The notes: generated from the letters alone by a model not told the origin. 64,000 nucleotides of DNA from Oscillatoriales cyanobacterium (GCA_004293365.1 RDYN01000006.1:1-64000), one strand, 5' to 3'; positions 8,660 to 17,733 are shown, numbered from the stretch's first letter. Made by a program: numbers and translations.

Positions 8660-8677
8660 TGAGGACTTCAGTCCTTT
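8652..8677. repeat. Half-copy of fold-back repeat at a gene end
   Basis: This is a single arm of the repeat also found at 38728-38789, 49351-49408 and 54805-54859 (GTTCGTAGTGAGGACTTCAG). It contains the stop codon of the upstream acetyltransferase gene. Confidence 0.75.
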
Positions 8678-8756
8678 CTTCTGCACTTCGTCAAGAAATA
8701 ATCGAGAAATATTAAAGCCTTTGGTACAGCCATATATTTACTTAATTTACTACAAA

Positions 8757-10235
8757 ATGACTGTAAATACAATCCCCCAAGAATTACTGACAAATATCTC
8801 CCAAGTCTTTACATCTACCTTATTTAAAATCGGGGATAATCCTGTATCGCTGCGGTCACTTGGGGAACTGATTGTATTGTTCGTGGTTGTCCTCGTTATA
8901 TCGCGAGCTTTTACGGATTTTCTGAAGGAACGCTTGCTCGTGCGATTGGGAATTGACGAGGGAAACCGGGAAGCAATTGCCGTAATCTTGCGCTATTTGA
9001 TAGTGGCTTTGGGAGTTATTGCTGCCATTCAAAGCATCGGCTTTAACCTCGCTTCTTTGGCAGTTGTCGCGGGGGGATTGGGAGTCGGAATTGGCTTCGG
9101 AATACAGGATTTAACAACTAATTTTGTCAGCGGCTTAACGCTGCTTTTAGACAGGCCTGTGAAAGTCGGGGACTTTGTGGAATTAGAAGGATTGATGGGA
9201 ATTGTCAAAAAAATATCGATTCGCTCGACGATTATTACAACTAACGACGACTCCAGCGTTATAGTTCCCAACAGTACCATGATTAGCAACAAAATTGTTA
9301 ACTGGAGTTACGACAACCCGCTACTATGTCTGCGACTATCCATAGAAGTAGCGGAGAATAGCAATCCGCTGTTAGTGACAGAAACTTTGTTAAATATTGC
9401 TTACGCAGAAGCAGGGGTTTTGTACGAACCGCATCCGAAAGTATTGTTTGTTGAGTTTGGGGATGATAGTTTTAAATTTGAGCTGTTAGTTTGGACCGAT
9501 CGGCCGACGGAAAGAGAAGTAATTAAAAGTTCGTTGAATTTTGCGATCGAGTACAATTTCCGCCAGCAGGGAATCGATTTTCCGTTCAACGACCGAGAAA
9601 TTTATTTGAAAAATCCCGAGGTTTTGTTGTCGGTGTTAAATCAAAAGGAAACTGCAATCGCTAGGAACAAAATACCTAAACAAAGCCCAAAAATGCCAAT
9701 ACTGGGAGAGGAAGCCAAAAAGCAACCGTCACTTAGCGGTTTGCTGCGAGAGGTGCAATACTTTGAAACTCTGACGGATCTAGAATTGCGGCAATTGATA
9801 GAAGTTGGATACCGCCAACGGCTGCGGCCGCAAGAATTCTTGTTTCGCGAAAATGACCCCGGAGATGCTTTTTACTTGATACTTTCAGGTTCCGTCGAAG
9901 TTTTTGTCGAAGCTATTGACAAACACCTAAATAACCTCGGTACGGGTCAGTTTTTGGGGGAACTTTCTTTGATGTTGGGAATCCCCAGAACTGCTTCGGT
10001 GAGGGCTTTGGAAGAAACAATTTTGTTTGCAATCAATAAGGAAGGTTTCCAGAAAGTTTTAACTGAACGACCGGATTTATCCGAACAGATTATCCAAGAA
10101 ATAGTCAAACACAAAGAAGAGTTAAGCGAGAGACAGCAACTATTGCGAGAGATGGAATTAGTAGAGGCAGCGGAAGAGGATGAAAATCCTGTAGAATGGG
10201 TGAGGCAACGGCTGAAGAAATTATTTAGTGTTTGA
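8757..10235 (+). CDS. MscS-type mechanosensitive channel with C-terminal cyclic-nucleotide-binding domain
   Basis: This protein of about 492 residues starts at the ATG at 8757. The open frame extends further upstream, but only through the acetyltransferase 3' end. Three membrane segments occupy about residues 35-125. The third is the glycine-rich MscS pore helix (AVVAGGLGVGIGFGIQDLTTNFVSG), followed by the beta domain (DRPVKVGDFVELEGLMGIVKKI). Residues about 330-450 form a cNMP-binding fold (FRENDPGDAFYLILSGSVEVFV, then FLGELSLMLGIPRTASVRA). This combination suggests a small-conductance channel gated or tuned by cAMP/cGMP. A related bacterial group is called bCNG/MscS. Ligand binding here is inferred. 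Confidence 0.9.
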   Translation: MTVNTIPQELLTNISQVFTSTLFKIGDNPVSLRSLGELIVLFVVVLVISRAFTDFLKERLLVRLGIDEGNREAIAVILRYLIVALGVIAAIQSIGFNLASLAVVAGGLGVGIGFGIQDLTTNFVSGLTLLLDRPVKVGDFVELEGLMGIVKKISIRSTIITTNDDSSVIVPNSTMISNKIVNWSYDNPLLCLRLSIEVAENSNPLLVTETLLNIAYAEAGVLYEPHPKVLFVEFGDDSFKFELLVWTDRPTEREVIKSSLNFAIEYNFRQQGIDFPFNDREIYLKNPEVLLSVLNQKETAIARNKIPKQSPKMPILGEEAKKQPSLSGLLREVQYFETLTDLELRQLIEVGYRQRLRPQEFLFRENDPGDAFYLILSGSVEVFVEAIDKHLNNLGTGQFLGELSLMLGIPRTASVRALEETILFAINKEGFQKVLTERPDLSEQIIQEIVKHKEELSERQQLLREMELVEAAEEDENPVEWVRQRLKKLFSV

Positions 10236-10304
10236 AGTTAAAATTAACCTAAATAAATATCGCACATCTGCTATTATTAACGGATAAAGTTAATCGTAAT
10301 TGCT

Positions 10305-11459
10305 ATGACGCGATTTATTCACGATCGCTTTGCTAAAGAATTTCTGGAAGAATTGCTGTCGCCGATCGGTACGGTGAATGTCGGTCGCGATGTGACAAGC
10401 GAAGTCCGAGAAATCGATGTTTACTTCACTCCTGGTACCCCAATTCCCGAATACTCCGAAAATCTAGGATTGTTGGGAAAAATGGCTGGTACAACTGCTA
10501 TTTTTGAACCGTTTCGCAATCCAGTAAATGTGGTCGAGGCGATTAGCTGTATCATTAAGCTGTGGAATTTGCGAGGTGAATTGCAGCGGGGGGCTAAAAG
10601 AAAAAATACTCCCTCTGATGATGCTGAGTTGCCCAGACTGTGGATTTTAACACCTACAGCATCGAAAGCATTGGTAGAGGGTTTTGGTGCGATACCGAAC
10701 TCGCAAAATTGGGTTGAAGGAATTTATTTTTTGCCGGGGCATTGGGAATCGGCAATTGTGGTGATTCACCAGTTGCCAGAAACTCCCGAAACTCTGTGGT
10801 TGAGGATTTTGGGCAAAGGGAAAGTGCAGGAAAGGGCGATCGCCCAAATGAGCGTTTTAGCAACGGACGATCCGTTGCGGATTACTGCGCTAGAATTATT
10901 GTATCGGTTACAGTCAAATTTAGTAGCTGATATCCCACAGAAATTAGAGCCAGAAGAGCGGGAGTTAATTATGGCGATTGCACCACTTTTTCGAGAACAA
11001 ATACAAGCTGCACAGCAACAAGCTAGGGAAGAAGGATTAGAACAAGGGCTAGAACGAGGGCTAGAACGAGGACTGGAACAAGGGCTAGAACGAGGGCTAG
11101 AACGAGGCAGACAAGAACAACAGCGGTTAATCTTGGAAAATTTTCTGCGAGTTCGCTTTGGAGAATTAAGCCCGAAAATGACGGTTTTTCTATCTCCAAT
11201 ATCCAAGTTGTTTGCTGCGGATTTTACGATTTTGTTGCTGGCAATATCGATGCTGACAGTCGATGAATCGGGGCGGGAAGAAGCGGTCAAGTTGTTAGCT
11301 GAAAGTGTCTTAAAAATGTTTGTTACTAACTTGGAGGAGATTCGGCCCCAGGCTGTGACTAATTTATTGGCTTTGCCGATCGCAGAATTGACATTGTTTG
11401 TAGAACAACTGCCACAGTTATCGGATGCTGAATTGAGGGAAAGGTTGGTTGACAGTTGA
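10305..11459 (+). CDS. DUF4351-type protein with predicted PD-(D/E)XK-like N-terminal domain
   Basis: This 384-residue protein resembles a large cyanobacterial family whose N-terminal part has a restriction-nuclease-like motif (EVREIDVYF) and whose C-terminal part is a helical DUF4351-like region (LRERLVDS end). Residues about 235-260 are a nearly perfect GLERGLEQ repeat encoded by tandem 12-24 bp units, probably a variable-length coiled coil. The final residues and the TGA stop lie inside the TTGACAG heptamer array. Function is unknown; nuclease activity is an inference from the family fold. Confidence 0.72.
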   Translation: MTRFIHDRFAKEFLEELLSPIGTVNVGRDVTSEVREIDVYFTPGTPIPEYSENLGLLGKMAGTTAIFEPFRNPVNVVEAISCIIKLWNLRGELQRGAKRKNTPSDDAELPRLWILTPTASKALVEGFGAIPNSQNWVEGIYFLPGHWESAIVVIHQLPETPETLWLRILGKGKVQERAIAQMSVLATDDPLRITALELLYRLQSNLVADIPQKLEPEERELIMAIAPLFREQIQAAQQQAREEGLEQGLERGLERGLEQGLERGLERGRQEQQRLILENFLRVRFGELSPKMTVFLSPISKLFAADFTILLLAISMLTVDESGREEAVKLLAESVLKMFVTNLEEIRPQAVTNLLALPIAELTLFVEQLPQLSDAELRERLVDS

Positions 11460-11497
11460 CAGTTGACAGTTGACAGTTGACAGTTGACAGTTGACAG
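11449..11497. repeat. Heptamer tandem repeat (TTGACAG)7
   Basis: Seven uninterrupted copies of TTGACAG span 49 bp. The stop codon of the upstream gene (11457-11459) lies in the second copy. Because 7 is not a multiple of 3, the array offers a TGA in every forward frame. Confidence 0.95.
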
Positions 11498-11580
11498 CAA
11501 AGTTTGAAAGCTCAAATGATGGGGGAAAGGGAGAGGGAAAGCGACGGGAGCATCTCTTTTTTGAAAAAAGCATTTTTATT

Positions 11581-11642
11581 ATAGTGCGAGCGTCCCCGCT
11601 CGCGATCGGTGCAAGGCTAGCGAGCGGGGACGCTCGCACTAT
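11581..11642. repeat. Perfect fold-back element, 23-bp arms
   Basis: The left arm at 11581-11603 (starting ATAGTGCGAGCGTCCCCG) and right arm at 11620-11642 are perfectly complementary, separated by 16 nt. It lies between convergent genes and could act as a transcription terminator, but there is no T-tract. It resembles a dispersed palindromic element, though no second copy is seen in this window. Confidence 0.85.
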
Positions 11643-11732
11643 GAAATGCTAAACTGAGATACTCCCAAAACGACTACTCAAAACCTCAAAAATTAACCCC
11701 ATCACCCATCTTCCCATCAACATTCGATCGCA

Positions 11733-12341
11733 CTAGGAATTTAACTCCGCAGGCAAAATCAAGTGCAGCAGAGCATCGATCGCTCGATCGCGATCCATGG
11801 GCATAATATCTTTACCGTGCATCATCTCCTGGGTTAACTGGAAATATACCAGAGAGCCAATAAAAATCCGCGCCGTCGCCTCCGGATCGGACAATTTTAA
11901 CTCTGGATGCAATGTTAAATATTCAGTCAGCCGATCGATACCCGGTTTAGCTAAGTTTCTCACAAAAGTCTGCGCTAGCTGCGGAAAACGCCCCGACTCC
12001 GCAATCACTAGCCTGACGAAATTGAGAAATTCGGGTTCGTGCGTCGCCTGATCCAATATAGTTGTGGCAATGAATCGCAGCGCTACGGCGGGTTCTTCAT
12101 CCAGAATTGTAAAATGGACTTTTTTTCGCGCCAGCCACTGCACCAAGGCTGCAAACAATCCCTCCTTATCTTGAAAGTAGCTGTAAACCGTGGCTTTGGA
12201 AACTCCCCCCGTCTTCGCTACCTTGTCCATACTCGTGCCCGCGTAGCCGTGGGTTAAAAATTCTTGCATCGCACCTTTGAGGATTTGCTCGCTTTTATCA
12301 CCTGCTGTTGCGTCTGGTTCGATTGGTTTTGTCCTAGCCAT
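11733..12341 (-). CDS. TetR/AcrR-family transcriptional regulator
   Basis: This 202-residue protein has an N-terminal helix-turn-helix of the TetR type (about residues 17-62: EQILKGAMQEFLTHGYAGTSMDKVAKTGGVSKATVYSYFQDKEGLF) and a C-terminal ligand-binding region of the AcrR kind. It is divergent from the devBCA-like exporter genes. Two near-identical 15-bp palindromes sit in the shared spacer, so it very likely represses both itself and the exporter until a small molecule binds. The inducer is unknown. Confidence 0.92.
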   Translation of the reverse strand: MARTKPIEPDATAGDKSEQILKGAMQEFLTHGYAGTSMDKVAKTGGVSKATVYSYFQDKEGLFAALVQWLARKKVHFTILDEEPAVALRFIATTILDQATHEPEFLNFVRLVIAESGRFPQLAQTFVRNLAKPGIDRLTEYLTLHPELKLSDPEATARIFIGSLVYFQLTQEMMHGKDIMPMDRDRAIDALLHLILPAELNS

Positions 12342-12371
12342 CTCTGGTTTCTGTAATTTTTGCTTCGGGTA

Positions 12372-12426
12372 TTGACATCATTATACTGAACGGTTTAGTA
12401 TTCAAATAGAAACTAAACCGTTTAGT
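12372..12426. promoter_or_regulatory. Twin operators for the TetR regulator in the divergent spacer
   Basis: Two palindromes, ACTGAACGGTTTAGT (12385-12399) and ACTAAACCGTTTAGT (12412-12426), are 27 bp apart centre to centre. A TTGACA at 12372-12377 could be a -35 box for the exporter genes, though the matching -10 is weak and would overlap the first palindrome. Placement between tetR and devB fits repression of both directions. Confidence 0.75.
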
Positions 12427-12455
12427 TTTTACCTACCCAAATCATGAGGTGTGTC

Positions 12456-13877
12456 ATGGTACACCGATTAACAGCAGAAAGCTTATCCTCCAATTCACCC
12501 TTAGTTAAACAACTCCTAGTTGTAGCAGCGTTCTTCACTCTGGCGGCTGGGGGAACTACAGGCTACACGATCTGGCGATCGCGCATTCCCGATCCCAACG
12601 CAGCCACCGCAGCCGCCACCGTCACAGCATCCCAATTAACCAGTGTGACAGCCTTGGGGCGATTGGAACCGAGGGGAGAAGTGATTAAAGTTTCGGGATC
12701 TGGGGCGGCGGATGGAAACAGGATCGATCGACTCCTGGTAAAAGAAGGAGACATGGTGAAAACAGGTGAAACGATCGCAATTTTGGACAATCGCGATCGC
12801 CAGCAAGCAGCCTTTGAGCAAGCACAAGAACAAGTGCGCGTTACCCAGGCAAATCTAGCAAAAGTGAAAGCTGGAGCCAAAAACGGCGAAATTCAAGCCC
12901 AGAAAGCCAGTATTGCCCGCTTAGAAGCCGATCGCAGCAACGAGATCGCAGCGCAACAGGCGATCGTTGCTCGCTTAGAAGTCGATCGCAGCACCGAAAT
13001 TACAGCCCAACAAGCCACCATTGCGCGCTTGCAAGCTGAACAGCAAGGGGAAATTCAAACCCAACAAGCAGCAATTGCGCGCATAGAAGCCGAACTCCGC
13101 AACGCCATAAACGAACAGCGACGCTACTCGCAACTGTACCAACAGGGAGCAATTTCTGCCTCAACTAGCGACAGCAAAAGCCTCGCCGCCGAAACAGCCC
13201 AACAGCAACTCAACGAAGGAAAGGCAAAACTCAACCAAATTCGCCAATCCCGCCAGCAGCAGATTAACGAAGCCCAAGCCAAACTGAATCAAATTCAGCA
13301 ATCTCGCCAACAACAAATTAACGAAGCGCAAGCCAAACTCAGCCAAATTCAGGAATCTCGACAGCAGCAAATCGACGAAGCCGAAGCAAATCTCGATCGC
13401 ATCGCCGAAGTGCGCCCCGTTGACATAGAAGCAGCCGCCGCCGAAGTCGGTTCCGCCCAAGCCGCCGCCAAACAAGCGAAAGCCAATCTAGCTCTAGCTT
13501 ACATCCGCGCTCCCAGAGATGCTCAAGTCCTGAAAATTCACACGTATCCTGGGGAAAAAGTGGGCAACGATGGCATTGTCGAACTCGGACAAACTCGCGA
13601 AATGCTGGCGGTGGCTGAAATCTATCAAAGCGATGTGGACAAAGTACGGATTGGACAGCCAGCCAACATTACTAGCGATTCTTTCCAGGGGGAATTGCAG
13701 GGAAAAGTAGAATATATCGGTTTGCAGGTGCAGCGGCAAAACATTGTTAACACCGATCCTTCTGCGAATATTGATGCTCGAATTGTGGAAGTGAAAGTGC
13801 GTTTAGATGCAGCTTCTAGTCAAAAAGTAGCGGGACTGACCAATTTGCAAGTCAAGGTTGCGATCGGCGGGAATTAA
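12456..13877 (+). CDS. devB: DevB-type membrane fusion protein of an ABC exporter
   Basis: This HlyD-family periplasmic adaptor of about 473 residues has one N-terminal membrane segment (LLVVAAFFTLAAGGTTGYTIW), a lipoyl-like domain (RIDRLLVKEGDMVKTGETIAILD), a long helical hairpin and a C-terminal barrel. The hairpin carries tandem repeats such as QQQINEAQAKLNQIQQSR, so its length may vary. I chose ATG 12456 over ATG 12444 because GAGGT lies about 6 nt before it. It is first in a devBCA order. DevBCA exporters need TolC and export envelope glycolipids in heterocyst formers. In non-heterocystous species the cargo is unknown. Confidence 0.9.
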   Translation: MVHRLTAESLSSNSPLVKQLLVVAAFFTLAAGGTTGYTIWRSRIPDPNAATAAATVTASQLTSVTALGRLEPRGEVIKVSGSGAADGNRIDRLLVKEGDMVKTGETIAILDNRDRQQAAFEQAQEQVRVTQANLAKVKAGAKNGEIQAQKASIARLEADRSNEIAAQQAIVARLEVDRSTEITAQQATIARLQAEQQGEIQTQQAAIARIEAELRNAINEQRRYSQLYQQGAISASTSDSKSLAAETAQQQLNEGKAKLNQIRQSRQQQINEAQAKLNQIQQSRQQQINEAQAKLSQIQESRQQQIDEAEANLDRIAEVRPVDIEAAAAEVGSAQAAAKQAKANLALAYIRAPRDAQVLKIHTYPGEKVGNDGIVELGQTREMLAVAEIYQSDVDKVRIGQPANITSDSFQGELQGKVEYIGLQVQRQNIVNTDPSANIDARIVEVKVRLDAASSQKVAGLTNLQVKVAIGGN

Positions 13878-13893
13878 GAATTAAGATTTTTTT

Positions 13894-13943
13894 AACCGCA
13901 GAGAGCGCAGAGGACACAGAGAAAACAGAGGAAGAGAAGAGAG
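13894..13943. repeat. AACCGCAGAG-type dispersed repeat before devC
   Basis: A copy of the dispersed AACCGCAGAGAGCGCAGAG sequence ends 2 bp before the devC start codon. An inverted copy follows devC at 15144-15186. Other copies lie at 54906-54942, 57381-57425 and 60417-60450. Confidence 0.75.
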
Positions 13944-13945
13944 AT

Positions 13946-15130
13946 ATGATTGGACTAATTAAACCTTTACAACAGTTAAGAAACAGAACTCCTCTCGGAT
14001 GGTTGCAACTGAGTCACGACAAAGGACGAATGGCGGTTGCAGTTGCAGGAATTGCCTTTGCTGACGTTTTGATGTTCATGCAGTTGGGATTTCAAAATGC
14101 GCTTTACAGTAGCAATACGCGCCTGCACCAAACTTTGCAAACAGACTTAGTTTTGATGAATCCCCAAGGCCGGAATTTGCTGAATTTATCTTCTTTTCCA
14201 AGACGCAGATTATATCAGGCGATGAATGTACATGGTGTGAAATCAGCCGATCCACTTTACGTGAAAATTGCCAACTGGAAAAATCCCGAAACTAGGCAGG
14301 AAACGTCGATTATGGTGTTGGGATTTAATCCCGATCGCCCTGCATTTGACCTGCCAGAAGTCAACAAAAATTTGAACTTGATTAAATTGCCGGATACTGT
14401 GTTATTTGACCGAGCTTCAAGGGGAGATTATCAAGGGTCTATCGCCCAAATTAATCAGGGACAATCTGTTAAAACTGAGATCGATCGGCGCACAATTGCG
14501 ATCGGCGGTTTATTTACAGTTGGAGCATCTTTTGCCGCTGACGGAGCTTTAATCACCAGCGATCAAAATTATCTACGCCTGTTTCCCCGACAGGATTCTG
14601 CAAGCGTAAATGCCGGATTAATTCAACTGCAACCCGGTGCTGACTCGCTGCAAGTCCAACAAGTTTTAAAAGCATATTTGCCGTCGGATGTCAAGGTTTT
14701 GACCAAACAAGAATTTATCGAGTTAGAGAAAAATTATTGGGCTAAAAATACTGCGATCGGCTTTGTCTTTAACTTGGGTGTAGCGATGGGTTTCGTAGTA
14801 GGAGTAATTATCGTTTATCAAGTTCTGTCAACCGATGTCAGCGACCATATGGCAGAATACGCTACTTTCAAAGCAATGGGCTACCGCAATATTTACTTGC
14901 TCGGCATTGTTTTTGAAGAAGCTATTATTCTTTCTGTCCTCGGTTTTTTACCTGGAGTAGGAGTCTCTGTAGCACTATATCATGTGACTCGTCAAGCTAC
15001 AAATTTACCCTTATACATGACCATAGGTCGAGCATTAGCAGTATTAATTTTGAACATGGTTATGTGCAGTATTTCAGGAGCTATTGCCACTCGTAAACTG
15101 CAAGCAGCCGACCCCGCCGACATTTTTTAA
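13946..15130 (+). CDS. devC: DevC-type ABC exporter permease
   Basis: This 394-residue permease has an N-terminal membrane helix (about 25-50), a large periplasmic domain (about 55-265), and three C-terminal membrane helices (about 275-300, 325-350, 360-385), the MacB/FtsX-like layout of DevC. It ends with ATRKLQAADPADIF, typical of the family. It pairs with the devB product before it and the devA ATPase after it. GC-rich dispersed repeats flank it on both sides in opposite orientation. Cargo is unknown. Confidence 0.9.
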   Translation: MIGLIKPLQQLRNRTPLGWLQLSHDKGRMAVAVAGIAFADVLMFMQLGFQNALYSSNTRLHQTLQTDLVLMNPQGRNLLNLSSFPRRRLYQAMNVHGVKSADPLYVKIANWKNPETRQETSIMVLGFNPDRPAFDLPEVNKNLNLIKLPDTVLFDRASRGDYQGSIAQINQGQSVKTEIDRRTIAIGGLFTVGASFAADGALITSDQNYLRLFPRQDSASVNAGLIQLQPGADSLQVQQVLKAYLPSDVKVLTKQEFIELEKNYWAKNTAIGFVFNLGVAMGFVVGVIIVYQVLSTDVSDHMAEYATFKAMGYRNIYLLGIVFEEAIILSVLGFLPGVGVSVALYHVTRQATNLPLYMTIGRALAVLILNMVMCSISGAIATRKLQAADPADIF

Positions 15131-15143
15131 TCCCAATTATTCA

Positions 15144-15186
15144 TCTCTCTCTGATCTTTCTCTGTGTTCTCTGCGCCCTCTGTGGT
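15144..15186. repeat. Inverted AACCGCAGAG-type repeat after devC
   Basis: This copy is in the opposite orientation to the one at 13894-13943, with most positions complementary. In a devBCA transcript the two copies could pair and loop out devC. Confidence 0.75.
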
Positions 15187-15210
15187 TAAAAAAATCCGAA
15201 TCCTTAACTT

Positions 15211-15927
15211 ATGAAATCCACTCTTGTTAACCCCACAACCACCAACCTACAGATTTCCGAGCCTGTAATTTCCATGCACAAACTCGACCACTACTTTGGT
15301 CAAGGTCAACTGCAAAAACAGGTACTTTTTGATATCAACCTAGAAATATATGCAGGTGAAATTGTCCTGATGACCGGGCCTTCCGGTTCGGGAAAAACCA
15401 CGCTTTTGACATTGATTGGCGGATTGCGATCGGGTCAATCTGGCAGTCTGAAAATTCTCGGTCAAGAGATGTGCAATGCCAGCCAAGATAAATTAGTAAA
15501 GACGCGGCGTAACATTGGCTATATTTTCCAAGCCCACAACTTGCACCGCAGTTTGACGGCGCTGCAAAATGTCCAAATGGGTTTGGAAGTTCACGGCAAT
15601 TTGTCCCGTGTCGAAATGCGCGATCGCTCTGGGCAAATGCTAGAATTAGTAGGACTAGAAGATAGGCTGAACTATTATCCCGATGACTTGTCGGGCGGAC
15701 AAAAACAAAGAATTGCGATCGCCCGTGCCTTAGTTAGTCGCCCACAAATTGTTTTGGCTGACGAACCGACAGCAGCCCTAGACAGCAAATCCGGGCGCGA
15801 AGTGGTGGTGTTGATGCAGCAACTTGCCAAAGAACAAGGTTGTACGATTTTGTTAGTTACCCACGATAACCGTATTTTGGATATTGCCGATCGCATCGTT
15901 CATATGGAAGATGGAAAATTAGCTTAA
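15211..15927 (+). CDS. devA: DevA-type ABC exporter ATPase
   Basis: This 238-residue ATP-binding subunit shows Walker A (GPSGSGKTT, about residues 56-64), the signature LSGGQKQR, Walker B (IVLADEPTAALD) and the switch His in LLVTHDNR, all intact. It is the motor for the DevB/DevC exporter encoded immediately upstream and belongs to the LolD/MacB-like subgroup. The first 18 residues are a poorly conserved extension. Confidence 0.93.
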   Translation: MKSTLVNPTTTNLQISEPVISMHKLDHYFGQGQLQKQVLFDINLEIYAGEIVLMTGPSGSGKTTLLTLIGGLRSGQSGSLKILGQEMCNASQDKLVKTRRNIGYIFQAHNLHRSLTALQNVQMGLEVHGNLSRVEMRDRSGQMLELVGLEDRLNYYPDDLSGGQKQRIAIARALVSRPQIVLADEPTAALDSKSGREVVVLMQQLAKEQGCTILLVTHDNRILDIADRIVHMEDGKLA

Positions 15928-16018
15928 ATTTATATTGGGAATGGGTAATTGGGCAATTAGATTAACAGAAGCTTTAGTCGTGCTATGGTATGTACTAGAA
16001 CTATGCGTCTAGCTCTAG

Positions 16019-17680
16019 ATGGAAAAACAGGAATTTCTCGACCTGCTTGAGCAGGGTGTAGATAGCTGGAACTTTTGGCGAGAAAAAAATCTGGATGTAG
16101 AGGTAGATCTCAGCCAGATTAGCTTCAGTGAAGACTTCAGCGGAATTAACTTTAGTGGGGTTAACCTCAGCGGTTCTGACTTGAGCGAGCTAGATCTCAG
16201 CAGGGCTAACTTCAATGGTGCTAACCTCAGCGGAGCTAACCTTAGCGAAGCTCAACTCATTGATACTGACCTCGGCGAAGCCGATCTAAGCAAGGCTAAC
16301 CTTAGCGAAGCTTACCTTACCGATGCTAATCTGTATGGTGCTAACCTCGTGGGAGCTAATCTTACAAAGGCTCATCTAGGTAATGCTAACTTCCGTGATG
16401 CCGATCTCAGTGGGGCTAATCTCAGTGAAGCTTACCTTCTTGGAACTGACCTTCGTGAAGCTAACCTCGGTAAGGCTAACCTAAAATCTGCTGAGCTTAT
16501 CGAGGCTAATCTTAGTGGGGCTAATCTTAGTGGAGCTTACCTCAATGGAGCTAATCTTAGTGGAACTGACTTCAGCAGGGCTAACCTCCGTAAGGCAGAT
16601 CTGGGGTACAATGGGTATGATTTTGAGGGAATTAATACTAATGTGATTGAGAGTAACCTCAGTGGGGTCGATCTACATGGAGCTAACCTTACTGGAGCTA
16701 ATCTTAGCGGGACTGAATTCTATGGAGCTAATCTGATCAGGGCTAATCTTTCAAAAACTCAAGCAGCAAATGCTCAATTCGCTTTTGCCAAGTTTACTGG
16801 AGCCTGTATTGAAGGTTGGCAATATAATCACGCTACAAATTTCAATGGAGTAATTTGTGAGTTTGTTTATTCGGATTCTAACAGACGAGAACCCTATCCC
16901 GTAGGAAGGAGATTTACTCCCGGAGAATTTACCAAAGTGTTTCAAAAAACTTTTGAAACAATTGATATAGTTATCTGCAATACCATTGATATAGAAGCTT
17001 TTGTTTACTCATTTAAAGCCATACAAGCTGAATACGAAGACGCTAGAATAGATATCCAGAGCACAGAAGAGAAAGGGGAGGATATTTATGTAGTTAAGGT
17101 GAGTATGTCTCCTGATGTAGATCGGGAGGAAATTCATACTGAATTTATGAAAGTTCATGAATTGATACGGGAAGCTATAGAAGAAAAATATAGAACAGAG
17201 ATTCGTGTTAAAGAAACTCAAATCGTACAGTATCAGCAGGAAACTCAAACTTTAAGAGAAAATATTAATAATCTACATAACATACTTCAAGGGCAAACAG
17301 AGGTACAAAAACTCATGGCAGAAACTCCTAAATACGATCTTCGTGGTTCAAAGTTCGGTGGCGGCTTCGCTGGAGATGGAGGAACACAGATAGGTGGAAT
17401 TTTAAATGATTATTCATCTAAGCAAAGCCTGGATGAAGCAGCAGCAGAAATTCAACAGCTTTTGAAGCAACTAGAAGAAACTAATCCTACTACAACTGAA
17501 ACAGAAAAAATGATAGTTGCAGGAAAGGCTGCTGATGAAATAAAGAATAATCCCAGTTTGAAAGCACGAGTGATTGGCGCGCTAAAATCAGGAGGTACTG
17601 AAGCATTTAAAGAGGCGGTCGATAACCCGCTAGTTAATGTTTTGGTAGCAATTATTGAGGGATGGATGCAAGCAGATTAG
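16019..17680 (+). CDS. Pentapeptide-repeat protein with C-terminal helical domain
   Basis: This 553-residue protein has A(D/N)LXX pentapeptide repeats from about residue 40 to 265, predicted to fold into a right-handed quadrilateral beta-helix. A central alpha/beta region (about 300-390) follows, then a coiled coil (about 390-430) and a tail (YDLRGSKFGGGFAG... then EAAAEIQQLLKQLEETNP) that recurs in cyanobacterial pentapeptide and effector-type proteins. Such tails are often attached to varied N-terminal modules, so this may be a scaffold or signalling protein. The molecular role is unknown. Confidence 0.85.
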   Translation: MEKQEFLDLLEQGVDSWNFWREKNLDVEVDLSQISFSEDFSGINFSGVNLSGSDLSELDLSRANFNGANLSGANLSEAQLIDTDLGEADLSKANLSEAYLTDANLYGANLVGANLTKAHLGNANFRDADLSGANLSEAYLLGTDLREANLGKANLKSAELIEANLSGANLSGAYLNGANLSGTDFSRANLRKADLGYNGYDFEGINTNVIESNLSGVDLHGANLTGANLSGTEFYGANLIRANLSKTQAANAQFAFAKFTGACIEGWQYNHATNFNGVICEFVYSDSNRREPYPVGRRFTPGEFTKVFQKTFETIDIVICNTIDIEAFVYSFKAIQAEYEDARIDIQSTEEKGEDIYVVKVSMSPDVDREEIHTEFMKVHELIREAIEEKYRTEIRVKETQIVQYQQETQTLRENINNLHNILQGQTEVQKLMAETPKYDLRGSKFGGGFAGDGGTQIGGILNDYSSKQSLDEAAAEIQQLLKQLEETNPTTTETEKMIVAGKAADEIKNNPSLKARVIGALKSGGTEAFKEAVDNPLVNVLVAIIEGWMQAD

Positions 17681-17733
17681 AAACCGGGTTTTTGACCACC
17701 CATGCGTAAGTCATGTGCACAAACTCCAACTGC

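Noticed and set aside
8556-8756. Longer N terminus for the MscS-type channel
   Set aside because: It would be translated through the acetyltransferase 3' end and the fold-back repeat in another frame. ATG 8757 gives the normal family start.
10766-11515. Long minus-strand ORF opposite the DUF4351 gene
   Set aside because: It is a low-complexity Ser/Cys-rich shadow of the GLERG repeat and heptamer array.
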